This document shows positions 1 through 6,229 of a DNA stretch of 8,268 bases, piece by piece. Within the stretch, counting starts at the first letter, position 1. Every line of letters begins with the position of its first letter. A program made the position numbers and the translations under genes. The notes below the pieces were generated by a model that saw only the letters and a list, made by a program, of their open reading frames with translations, did no database searches and was not told the DNA's origin. The DNA lies in NCBI GenBank assembly GCA_903831165.1, contig CAIKWV010000204.1, forward strand, positions 1-8,268, written 5' to 3'. Source of the stretch: an uncultured cyanobacterium. GTDB lineage: Bacteria; Cyanobacteriota; Cyanobacteriia; PCC-6307; Cyanobiaceae.

Positions 1-87
1 CAGCCAAAAGCGGAGCCAGGCGCCCGGCACGGCACCGAGGGCCACGAGCAGGGCGGCTTCGGGCAGCGGCAAAGGGGCAAGGGCCAT
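1..87 (-). CDS. crcB: CrcB/FluC fluoride channel, N-terminal part (cut by window edge)
   Basis: Only the first 29 codons are present; the gene continues beyond the left edge. Reading from the ATG at 87, the protein starts MALAPLPLPEAALLVALGAV and continues with a PGAWLRFWL segment. A small first transmembrane helix with a G-x-x-G-A-x-x-R-F/Y pattern is the hallmark N-terminus of the CrcB/FluC family, small dual-topology membrane proteins that export fluoride passively through the inner membrane. The start lies 8 bp after the stop codon of the SemiSWEET gene, so the two are probably co-transcribed. There is no visible fluoride riboswitch in the 8-bp gap. Cyanobacteria often carry two crcB genes in tandem, so a second copy may lie just outside the window. 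The call rests on one helix only; another small membrane protein is possible but less likely. Confidence 0.68.
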   Translation of the reverse strand, partial: MALAPLPLPEAALLVALGAVPGAWLRFWL

Positions 88-95
88 CGGGGCGC

Positions 96-377
96 TCAGC
101 GGCGTGGGCGTTCGAGCTCCGCCTTCAGCCGCCGCTGCAGCACCACGCTGGCCGGCAACAGGGTGATCAAGTTGGCGGCGATCAACGGGCCATCCCGCAG
201 CAGCAGGCCGTAGACAGCCCAGGCGGCGAGGCCGACGGTGAGTAGGCCATAGGTGCGGAGGGAAATGCCGCTCACATCGGCCCCCCGCAGGGTCTTGATC
301 GCCTGGGGGAAGAAGCTCAGGGTGGTGAGCGTGGCCGCGCCATAGCCCAGCAAGGTCACCGGCAGCGGATGGGCCAT
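96..377 (-). CDS. SemiSWEET / MtN3-type sugar transporter (PQ-loop family)
   Basis: This 93-residue protein has three predicted membrane helices (about residues 5-25, 42-60 and 65-83), the exact size of a SemiSWEET half-transporter, which dimerises to move mono- or disaccharides across the membrane. The first helix ends in the PQ motif (LTTLSFFPQAIKTL, P24-Q25), followed by a short charged loop and the GISLRTYGLL segment typical of the family. W53 and N69 match the conserved Trp and Asn that line the sugar pocket in characterised SemiSWEETs. The frame stays open upstream to an ATG at 578, but the extra 67 residues are not membrane-like and are absent from the family, so the ATG at 377 was chosen. 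It leads a probable two-gene unit with crcB. The substrate cannot be read from sequence. Confidence 0.85.
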   Translation of the reverse strand: MAHPLPVTLLGYGAATLTTLSFFPQAIKTLRGADVSGISLRTYGLLTVGLAAWAVYGLLLRDGPLIAANLITLLPASVVLQRRLKAELERPRR

Positions 378-674
378 GGAAGTTGCAGCGGCAGCACAGG
401 CCGCAATCTGGCGCCCGGAGGGTCCAACCCACAACAATAGGGTGACCGAAGACATCGATCCCGGGGCTGAGCCGAGGCTGCGGCAGCGTTCCTCCACCTG
501 ATTCATGAGCTGGCGTGAGCCGTGCTCGCGCAGGCAGGCAGGTGCAGGCGCGGGGCTGGTCTTGTCCGCCAGTCGCACCCAAACCCGTGGTTGCGGCGGT
601 TTGTGGGGAATCGGCCGCGTCGCCGCCTCTCAGCTACGCGGGCAAGCAGCATGGATGGCGGATTCGTACCGTCC
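378..674. other. Divergent intergenic spacer, no gene seen
   Basis: This stretch separates the minus-strand SemiSWEET gene from the plus-strand ligase gene and must hold the promoters of both, but no convincing -35/-10 pair is visible. The only weak candidate is TATTGT on the minus strand at 439-434, without a matching -35. Open frames cross the spacer on both strands as in-frame extensions of the flanking genes, but their translations are Arg/Ala/Pro-rich and resemble no domain. A short CAGG triplet repeat lies at 531-542. If the ligase starts at its alternative ATG at 651, the spacer ends at 650. Confidence 0.5.
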
Positions 675-2174
675 ATGACCCAGAGCTTTGCGGAGCTGCA
701 GGCCCAGCTGCGCCCCGAATGGGGCCGAGAACACGACGGCAACGGCGTCGATTTCGACCTGCTGATGCTGCCCTCCCTCTCGGTTGATCAGGCCCAGATG
801 CAACTGATCACCGGGGCCCATAACTACGAGGAGCGCCAGCTCTTCTCCCTGATCCGGCTGCGGGATCCGGGGGTACGCATGGTATACGTCACCAGCAAGT
901 TGCTGCCCGATCTGGTGGTGGATGCGGTGCTGGAACTGCTGCCCGGCGTGCCCACCTCCCATGCCCGCAAGCGGCTGCACCTGTTTGATGCCGACGACGC
1001 CTCCAGCCGGCCGCTGACCGAAAAGCTGCTGGAGCGGCCGGCGCTGCTGGCCCGCATCAAGGAGTTGCTCAGGCCCGGCCGCAGCTTCATCAGCTGCTAC
1101 GTGGTCACCGAGCTGGAAAAGCGCCTCTCGGAGCTGCTGCAGGTGCCGCTGCTGGGAACCGATCCAGCCCTGGGCTACTGGGGCAGCAAGGCCGGCAGCC
1201 GCGAGCTGTTCGCCCGCTGCGGCGTGCCCCATCCCCCCGGCAGCGGCCTGGTGTACGACCTCGACGGCCTGGCCGAGGCGGCGGCGGAGTTGTGGGAGGC
1301 CCATCCCGAGCTGAAGCGCTGTGTCGTCAAGCTGAACGAGGGCATCAGCGGCGAGGGCAACGCGCCGCTGGAGCTGGAACCGCTGGCCCTGGCAGAGCGC
1401 AGCCCGGCCGAACGGCGTCGCCTGCTGCGCGAGGCGATGGAGAGCCTGCCCATGCCCCCTCCCCAGTGGCGGGAGCTGGTGACGAAGCAGGGAGCCCTGG
1501 TGGAGGGCTGGCTGCTCGGTGGCGATGAGCTCAGCTCCCCGAGCGTCCAGGGCACGATCCACCCCGGCGGCACGGTCGAGGTGCTCTCCACCCACGAACA
1601 GATCCTGGGCGGCCCCAGCGGCCAGACCTACCTGGGCTGCCGCTTCCCGGCGGCGGAGCCCTACCGACTGGAACTGATGCGCCATGGCCAGGCCGTGGGC
1701 GAAGCCCTGGCGGCCGAGGGTGCCCTGGAGCGCTACGCCGTCGACTTCATCGCCCGCCGCTGCGGCGACCACTGGGATGTGCAGGCGATCGAGGTGAACC
1801 TGCGCCAGGGAGGCACCACCCACCCCTACATGGCCCTGCGGGCCATCACCACCGGCGATCTCGATCCCGAGACCGGACGCTTTCTCTCCCCCACCGGCCA
1901 AGCCGTGCACTACGTCGCCACGGACAACTTCTGCGATGCCCGGTTGCGGGGCCTGCTGCCCCTCGACTTGGTGGACATGGTGGCCGAGGCCGGCCTGCAC
2001 TACGACCCCGCCCGCCTGCGGGGCAGTGTCTTCCATCTGCTGGGCTGCCTGTCCGAATTCGGCAAGCTGGGCATGACCTGCCTGGGGGACAGTGCCGGCG
2101 CCGCCCAGGCCGTCTACGACGAAACCAGCCAGGCCCTGCTGGCAGGGGGAGCAGCCCGCAGGGCCGGGGGCTGA
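675..2174 (+). CDS. PGM1-related ATP-grasp peptide ligase
   Basis: The 499-residue product matches the cyanobacterial proteins annotated as peptide ligase PGM1-related. The family is named after PGM1, the ATP-grasp enzyme that joins a peptide to an amino acid derivative during pheganomycin biosynthesis in Streptomyces. Residues about 1-150 form the family N-terminal region (with GAHNYEERQLFSLIRLRDP and MVYVTSKLLPDLVVDAVLEL). The ATP-grasp fold follows: LLGTDPALGYWGSKAGSREL at about 159-178, the nucleotide-binding lysine and glycine loop KLNEGISGEGN (219-229), and the metal/ATP site VDFIAR (356-361) with IEVNLRQGGTTHP (372-384; E373, N375 and R377 as expected Mg ligands). The tail from about 410 resembles the PGM1 C-terminal domain. 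All key ATP-grasp residues look intact, so an active ligase is expected in the cytoplasm. Substrates are unknown and no precursor peptide or partner enzyme is adjacent. ATG 675 was chosen because MTQSFAELQAQL fits the family start; ATG 651 would add 8 residues. Confidence 0.85.
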   Translation: MTQSFAELQAQLRPEWGREHDGNGVDFDLLMLPSLSVDQAQMQLITGAHNYEERQLFSLIRLRDPGVRMVYVTSKLLPDLVVDAVLELLPGVPTSHARKRLHLFDADDASSRPLTEKLLERPALLARIKELLRPGRSFISCYVVTELEKRLSELLQVPLLGTDPALGYWGSKAGSRELFARCGVPHPPGSGLVYDLDGLAEAAAELWEAHPELKRCVVKLNEGISGEGNAPLELEPLALAERSPAERRRLLREAMESLPMPPPQWRELVTKQGALVEGWLLGGDELSSPSVQGTIHPGGTVEVLSTHEQILGGPSGQTYLGCRFPAAEPYRLELMRHGQAVGEALAAEGALERYAVDFIARRCGDHWDVQAIEVNLRQGGTTHPYMALRAITTGDLDPETGRFLSPTGQAVHYVATDNFCDARLRGLLPLDLVDMVAEAGLHYDPARLRGSVFHLLGCLSEFGKLGMTCLGDSAGAAQAVYDETSQALLAGGAARRAGG

Positions 2175-2193
2175 ACCCCGGGCGCGTCGCCCA

Positions 2194-2221
2194 ACGCCGC
2201 TGCCGGCCAAGGAAGCGGCGT
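2194..2221 (+). terminator. Hairpin downstream of the ligase gene
   Basis: ACGCCGCT at 2194-2201 and AGCGGCGT at 2214-2221 form a perfect 8-bp stem with a 12-nt loop, starting 20 bp after the ligase stop codon. A second short stem (CCGGGG/CCCCGG, 2164-2181) holds the stop codon in its loop. Neither is followed by a T-run, so termination is only a guess. The hairpin may instead stabilise the 3' end or attenuate read-through into the next gene. Confidence 0.35.
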
Positions 2222-2284
2222 GGCCAGGACCGGCACGCGGCTGCAGAATCCAGGCAACGTGATCCAGGCCCCAGACCCCGCCCC

Positions 2285-2806
2285 ATGGCCCCCTCTTACC
2301 AGCGCAACGGAGCCTCCGATCGCGACAGCGGCACCCGAGAGCGAAGCCGTGGCTCCCAAAACCCAGGCGGCCAACCCCTGTGGCTGTCCTGGGTCCAGCT
2401 GGGCATCAGCAGCATGCTGGTGGTGTTGTTCCTGGTGATATTCGGCAAGGTGCGGGAGCAGGCCACCACGATCGGCGAGCTGGAGCAGAAGGTCCGCACG
2501 ATCGAGAATGAACGCTCTCAGGATCGCACCAAAGCCATGGAACAACAGCTGGAATCGATGATCCAGCGGCTGCAATCGGTGGAACAGGTGGGTGACCAGC
2601 TGCGCAATGTGGACCGGCAGCAGCAGGCCCTCAAACAGGATCTCCAGCAATTGCGCAACACCCCCCACCAGGCGGTGGAGGCCCTGGAGCCCCAGTCCAG
2701 CCCCACCCCGACCCCCCAGCCAGCCAATCCGGGCCGCTCCTCGATCCTGCCGGGTTCGCCGAAACCCAGCCCCACCGTGGTGCGGCCGCCTTCAGGCAAT
2801 TTCTGA
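2285..2806 (+). CDS. Single-pass membrane protein with coiled coil and Pro-rich tail, unknown function
   Basis: I do not recognise this 173-residue protein as a named family. It has a polar Arg/Ser/Gly-rich N-terminus (1-31), one hydrophobic helix (about 32-54, LWLSWVQLGISSMLVVLFLV and onward), a Gln/Glu-rich heptad-like region (about 58-125, for example TIGELEQKVRTIENE and QQALKQDLQQLRN), and a Pro/Ser/Thr-rich disordered tail (about 136-173). The basic, unstructured N-terminus suggests that it stays in the cytoplasm with the coiled coil outside, but topology is uncertain. The layout suggests a scaffold or oligomerising membrane anchor. It lies 110 bp downstream of the ligase on the same strand, beyond a hairpin, so shared transcription is possible but unproven. 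The ATG at 2285 gives a complete domain layout and was kept. It converges with the permease gene, leaving 56 bp between the stops. Confidence 0.7.
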   Translation: MAPSYQRNGASDRDSGTRERSRGSQNPGGQPLWLSWVQLGISSMLVVLFLVIFGKVREQATTIGELEQKVRTIENERSQDRTKAMEQQLESMIQRLQSVEQVGDQLRNVDRQQQALKQDLQQLRNTPHQAVEALEPQSSPTPTPQPANPGRSSILPGSPKPSPTVVRPPSGNF

Positions 2807-2862
2807 GGCCATCGGACGGCGGCCCCGAAACCGGGCTCAGCCCAGATCGCGGCAGGGGCGAT

Positions 2863-3711
2863 TCAGCCCTTGACCGCATCGCCGGTGGCGCTGGGCAGGA
2901 TGTAGCGCTGCAACAGCACGAACAACGCCAGCACCGGCAGGATCGAGACCACCGACCCTGCCGCCACCAGCCGCCAATCCAGGGAGAAGCTGCTGGAGAG
3001 TTGCTGCAATCCCAGGGGCAAGGTGTAAAGGGAGGGATCGTCAAGAATGATCAGCGGCCAGAGGAAATCGCTCCAGGTACCGATGAATACAAACATCGCC
3101 AAGGTGATCAGATCGGCCCGAGCCGCCGGAATCATCACGTTCCACCAGGCGCCGATCGGGCTGCAACCATCAATGCGGGCCGCCTCCTCCAGTTCCACCG
3201 GCACGCCGAGAAAGCTCTGGCGCAGCAGAAAGATGCCGAAGGCGGTGGCCGCCTGGGGCAGGATCAGGGCCCAGAGGGTGTTGCGGAGCCCCAGCTGCAC
3301 CATCAGCAGATAGAGCGGGATCATCACCACCTGAAAGGGGATCAAAATCGTGGCCACCACCAGGGCCAGCACCAGGCCCCGGCCCCGGAAGCGCAGGCGC
3401 GCCAGCGGATAGGCCGCCAGGGAACAGAACAGCAGATTGGCCAGCACCGCCAGGGCACTGACGATCGTGCTGTTGAGCAGGTAGGTGGCCATCGGATTGG
3501 CCGCGAACAGCTGGCGATAGGCCGCCAGGCTCGGCTGGGCCGGCAGCAGCGCCGGCGGGCTGGTGAAGATGTTTTCGCCCGCTCCTTTGAGCGAGGTGCT
3601 CACCAGCCACAGCAGCGGCAGCAACATCAGCAGGGCCACCAACAGCAAGGCCGCCAGCTGGACTGCCGTGGCCGCGAGCGAACGCTGGGGACCGCTGGAA
3701 GGGAGGGACAT
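2863..3711 (-). CDS. Carbohydrate ABC transporter permease, MalG/GgtD type
   Basis: The 282-residue inner-membrane protein has about six hydrophobic helices (roughly 15-38, 77-102, 112-137, 143-165, 200-222 and 247-270). It carries the EAA loop that docks onto the ATPase subunit: ELEEAARIDGCSPIGAWWNV then MIPAARADL, about residues 173-201. The segment before it (LPQAATAFGIFLLRQSFLGV) and the length are typical of MalG-like permeases (CUT1 group) of sugar importers. In cyanobacteria the closest known role is GgtD of the glucosylglycerol/sucrose/trehalose importer, hence that comparison, but the substrate is inferred. A functional importer needs a second permease, a binding protein and an ATPase; none lies in the window. 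Upstream is a divergent gene, so this one is transcribed alone or as the first gene of its unit. The ATG at 3711 precedes a short polar N-terminus and the first helix. Confidence 0.88.
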   Translation of the reverse strand: MSLPSSGPQRSLAATAVQLAALLLVALLMLLPLLWLVSTSLKGAGENIFTSPPALLPAQPSLAAYRQLFAANPMATYLLNSTIVSALAVLANLLFCSLAAYPLARLRFRGRGLVLALVVATILIPFQVVMIPLYLLMVQLGLRNTLWALILPQAATAFGIFLLRQSFLGVPVELEEAARIDGCSPIGAWWNVMIPAARADLITLAMFVFIGTWSDFLWPLIILDDPSLYTLPLGLQQLSSSFSLDWRLVAAGSVVSILPVLALFVLLQRYILPSATGDAVKG

Positions 3712-3857
3712 GGGGCGGTGGATTCGGTCCCTGGAGCGGCCTGAAGGCTAACTGTGCAGGGCCAGGCAGCCTGATGGCGGCGGCTCGGGACAGCCCAGAC
3801 GCCCTGGGGGGGCAGCCACGATTCATGAGAGGGTGGGGCCCAATCTGTTCCCATCCC
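3712..3857. promoter_or_regulatory. Divergent promoter region between permease and nitroreductase
   Basis: The two flanking genes point away from each other, so this 146-bp interval should carry both promoters. No clear sigma-70 pair is visible by eye. A near-palindrome CAGGC-A-GCCTG lies at 3763-3773 and could be an operator half-site pair, but such short GC-rich symmetry is common here. If the nitroreductase starts at the upstream in-frame ATG at 3825, the interval is shorter. Confidence 0.3.
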
Positions 3858-4505
3858 ATGGCCATCGCGCCGGAAACCCTGCTGGACGCTCTGCAGTGGC
3901 GCTACGCAACCAAGGTGTTCGACCCCGAGCAGCGCATCCCCGCCGACCTCTGGTCCACGCTGGAGCAGACCCTGGTGCTGACGCCGTCCTCCTATGGACT
4001 TCAACCCTGGAAGTTCCTGGTGATCCAGGATCCGGCGCTGCGTCAGCAACTGCGCCCTCACTCCTGGAATCAATCACAGATCACCGATTGCTCCCATCTG
4101 GTGGTATTGCTCAGCCAACGCAGCATCGAGCCCGCCGATGCCGAGCGCCTGATCCAGGCCACCGCCGCAGCCCGAGCCGTCGAAGCGAGCAGCCTGGATG
4201 GCTACCGCAACATGATTCAGATCGACCTGATCGATGGCCCCCGCCGTCAGATCATCGAGCGCTGGAGCTCCAATCAGGTCTACATCGCCCTCGGCAACCT
4301 GATGACAGCCGCGGCCCTGCTCTCGATCGACACCTGCGCGATTGAGGGCTTCTCACCGCCGGACTACGACAGGATCCTGAACCTGGAGGACAGTGACTAC
4401 CGCAGCTGCGTGGTTTGCGCCTGCGGCTATCGCAGCGCTGACGACAAATACGCCGCCCTGGCCAAGGTGCGCTACGCCGCCTCGGAGCTGATCGAACATC
4501 GTTGA
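3858..4505 (+). CDS. NfsB/DrgA-type FMN-dependent NAD(P)H nitroreductase
   Basis: The 215-residue product aligns along its length with E. coli NfsB as I recall it. It has the FMN-phosphate segment RYATKVFD (15-22; RHSTKAFD in NfsB), the flavin-contact motif TPSSYGLQPWKFLV (42-55), the helix SSNQVYIALGNLMTAAALLS (137-156), the IEGF signature (162-165), and the C-terminal pair CGYRSADDKYA plus KVR (189-199, 203-205). This family forms homodimers with FMN at the interface and reduces quinones, nitroaromatics and pteridines with NAD(P)H in the cytoplasm. In Synechocystis the related DrgA acts as an NAD(P)H-quinone oxidoreductase. One FMN contact, Ser12 of NfsB, is Ala here (A17). ATG 3858 (MAIAPETLLDALQWR) gives the family length; ATGs at 3774 and 3825 would add unrelated residues. 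It is a single gene, bounded downstream by a strong hairpin. Confidence 0.88.
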   Translation: MAIAPETLLDALQWRYATKVFDPEQRIPADLWSTLEQTLVLTPSSYGLQPWKFLVIQDPALRQQLRPHSWNQSQITDCSHLVVLLSQRSIEPADAERLIQATAAARAVEASSLDGYRNMIQIDLIDGPRRQIIERWSSNQVYIALGNLMTAAALLSIDTCAIEGFSPPDYDRILNLEDSDYRSCVVCACGYRSADDKYAALAKVRYAASELIEHR

Positions 4506-4527
4506 GTCAGCCACCCTCGGTAATAAG

Positions 4528-4561
4528 CCGTGCGCTGCGCTGCTGTCAGCACAGCGCACGG
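4528..4561 (-). terminator. Strong hairpin terminator between convergent genes
   Basis: CCGTGCGCTG (4528-4537) pairs perfectly with CAGCGCACGG (4552-4561). After one C/A mismatch, GCTG (4539-4542) pairs with CAGC (4547-4550) around a CTGT tetraloop, giving 14 pairs in a 34-nt hairpin. It begins 15 bp after the stop of the minus-strand membrane protein. On that strand it is followed by CTTATTACC, a weak T-rich tract, so it fits a terminator of the membrane-protein gene. It lies 22 bp after the nitroreductase stop and may stop that transcript as well. Confidence 0.7.
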
Positions 4562-4576
4562 TCCGGGGATCGGGGT

Positions 4577-6091
4577 TTAGGGACAGGCCTGAGCACTGGT
4601 GCCGACAACGGTCAGACGCTCCAGGTGGTGACCGGAAAGGATGCCTTTCAGGATCTTGAATTCATAGGGTCTGTAGCCTTTGCTTCCAGACTGAATCCCG
4701 TCGATCAGCCCCGATCTCGTCCATTCTCCCAGGGGGAGATCCTTGGCATAGGCATGAGGACTGCAGCTCAGCGCATAGGTCCCTTGCCTGGAATCCGACC
4801 CCATCACAATGGGCAGTTCCTGCAAACCTCTCGCCTTCTGCACAGCTTCAGCCACGATGTCGTGAACCGACGGGGAAGCTATCAGCACGACCGACAGCAT
4901 CGACAGCAGACTCAGCGACAGCCAGGCCTTGCGATCCCGGAGCCAGGCCGACAAACCTGCGGGAACGGCTGCCGCCAGCAACAATGAAATCCCGAAGATC
5001 AGCAAAAACAAGGCTGCGACTTCATGGCGCTGGCCATAGACCTCCAGCCTCCCGAAGGAGGTGATCAGAAAATAGCGCAGCACCACTGATTCCCATAAGC
5101 ATGAGACACCGCAAACCAACAGAGCTCGTCGTTGCCGAGGCATAGCGGCAGGCCAATAAGCATCGACTTTGACCTGCGAAACCAGAAGCCCCGCCAGGAC
5201 GGCAACCAAAGGCACAAGGAAGAAAGCATGCTGCTGCAATAGGGACCCGGCTTGAGCGATCGGCCATTGCAAGGACCAGAGCAGGGCATCCCAACGCGAA
5301 AGCGATTGCCCCCCTGTTTCATGCGCGAAGCGCTTGATCAAACCCGGAATCAAGAGGGTTGATAGCATCAGGGATGACACCAGCAGGGGGGCCAGGAGCG
5401 GGATCAGGTTCCTGCGTCCGCTTGCCGTCCGCAATTGTCCATCCAAGCCAGAAAGCAACAGCAGGGGAACACCGGGCAGAAACAGAGAGGCTGTGATGCC
5501 GACCTCCCAGAAAAGACCGCCGAAAAAACACTGCAGAACGGCGACCCAGAAGAACAGTCGCTCTCGCGTGACGCCCCAGAGATAGAGACAGCAGATGCCA
5601 CTGAACCAGGCCGCAAGCGTCGGCAGATAGGCCGCCGAACCGGCCCCCCAGAACAACACCTCCTGGGTATGGCGATATTGGATCAGGGCCGCTGCCATCA
5701 ACACACAGGTCAGCGACACCGAAAGCGTCAGGTAGCCAAGCGCGCGAAAGCGCTTGAGCATGGACGGCCACAGCGCCAGAGCCAACGCCTGTAGATAACT
5801 GATGAACAGCAGCGGAATCGTCAGGTCATGGCCTGCAAGGCCGAGTTTGCGGGCAAGATAAAGGGAGCCGAAGATCGTTGGCTCAGAACCTGGCCTGGGA
5901 CTCCATTGGATCAGGCGATCGAGTGTTGTTCTGAACGCATCAGCCAAGCTCTCGGAGCGACCGATGAAGATCCAGTCATCCAGCCATGGTGTAGCTGTAT
6001 AAAAACCAGCGAACAAAATAAGTGAGACGAACAAGCCCATCACCAGCCAGAGGCGAAGGGGCAAGCGGGGCCCGATGAGTGGCTTGGCCAT
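4577..6091 (-). CDS. Polytopic membrane protein, possibly GT-C-like glycosyltransferase
   Basis: The 504-residue protein has about ten to eleven hydrophobic helices between residues 13 and 405, then a soluble tail of about 100 residues (405-504) with cysteines C443 and C503. Just after the first helix is TPWLDDWIF (34-42). An acidic pair in the first extracytoplasmic loop is typical of GT-C glycosyltransferases, which transfer sugars from lipid-linked donors outside the membrane. A later segment, EVLFWGAGSAAYLPTLAAWF (144-163), resembles the W-x-x-G-x-x-x-Y-L element of uncharacterised bacterial membrane proteins in that general group (DUF6056/GtrII-like). I cannot assign a family with certainty; an O-antigen or capsule enzyme is the best guess. 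The gene has visibly more A+T and different codon use from its GC-rich neighbours, ends in TAA rather than the locally universal TGA, and stands alone between a terminator hairpin and a divergent spacer. These are signs of horizontal acquisition. Confidence 0.72.
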   Translation of the reverse strand: MAKPLIGPRLPLRLWLVMGLFVSLILFAGFYTATPWLDDWIFIGRSESLADAFRTTLDRLIQWSPRPGSEPTIFGSLYLARKLGLAGHDLTIPLLFISYLQALALALWPSMLKRFRALGYLTLSVSLTCVLMAAALIQYRHTQEVLFWGAGSAAYLPTLAAWFSGICCLYLWGVTRERLFFWVAVLQCFFGGLFWEVGITASLFLPGVPLLLLSGLDGQLRTASGRRNLIPLLAPLLVSSLMLSTLLIPGLIKRFAHETGGQSLSRWDALLWSLQWPIAQAGSLLQQHAFFLVPLVAVLAGLLVSQVKVDAYWPAAMPRQRRALLVCGVSCLWESVVLRYFLITSFGRLEVYGQRHEVAALFLLIFGISLLLAAAVPAGLSAWLRDRKAWLSLSLLSMLSVVLIASPSVHDIVAEAVQKARGLQELPIVMGSDSRQGTYALSCSPHAYAKDLPLGEWTRSGLIDGIQSGSKGYRPYEFKILKGILSGHHLERLTVVGTSAQACP

Positions 6092-6127
6092 CGGTCAATT
6101 GGGGGGAGGATCAGGGTTGTTGTGGTT

Positions 6128-6157
6128 CCGGCTGAAGCACAACCCTTCAGCTGCCGG
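6128..6157. repeat. Imperfect inverted repeat in the divergent spacer
   Basis: CCGGCTGAAG (6128-6137) faces CTTCAG (6145-6150) and, after a CTG bulge, CCGG (6154-6157). This gives a 6-bp plus 4-bp stem around a 7-nt loop. It lies 36 bp upstream of the membrane-protein start and 72 bp upstream of the Cys-rich protein start, in the 138-bp spacer (6092-6229) that should carry both promoters. It could be an operator or a leader hairpin; there is no T-run to make it a terminator. Confidence 0.4.
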
Positions 6158-6229
6158 CAACACTAATTCGCCGCCACGGCAGCACAACGGACCGCAGGCA
6201 GGTCACACTGGACTCTGCTGGATCAATCC

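Noticed and set aside
531..542. CAGG triplet repeat in the left spacer
   Set aside because: Three units only, within a GC-rich region; no sign of a CRISPR array, VNTR or iteron set.
378..578. N-terminal extension of the SemiSWEET protein from an ATG at 578
   Set aside because: The extra 67 residues are not membrane-like and would make the protein far longer than the family; the ATG at 377 gives the normal length of 93.
522..674. N-terminal extension of the ligase from an ATG at 522
   Set aside because: The added residues are Arg-rich and disordered; family-like sequence begins only at MTQSFAELQ.
630..2210. 526-residue minus-strand frame opposite the ligase gene
   Set aside because: Its translation is Gly/Gln/Ala-rich low complexity with no domain. 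High GC removes stop codons from the antisense frames, and the plus strand encodes a clear ATP-grasp enzyme.
2114..2668. 184-residue minus-strand frame across the ligase end and the coiled-coil gene
   Set aside because: It spans two convincing plus-strand genes and the hairpin between them, and shows no recognisable domain.
3001..3744. 247-residue plus-strand frame opposite the permease
   Set aside because: The translation is dominated by Gln, Arg, Gly and His in low-complexity order; the opposite strand has helices and an EAA loop.
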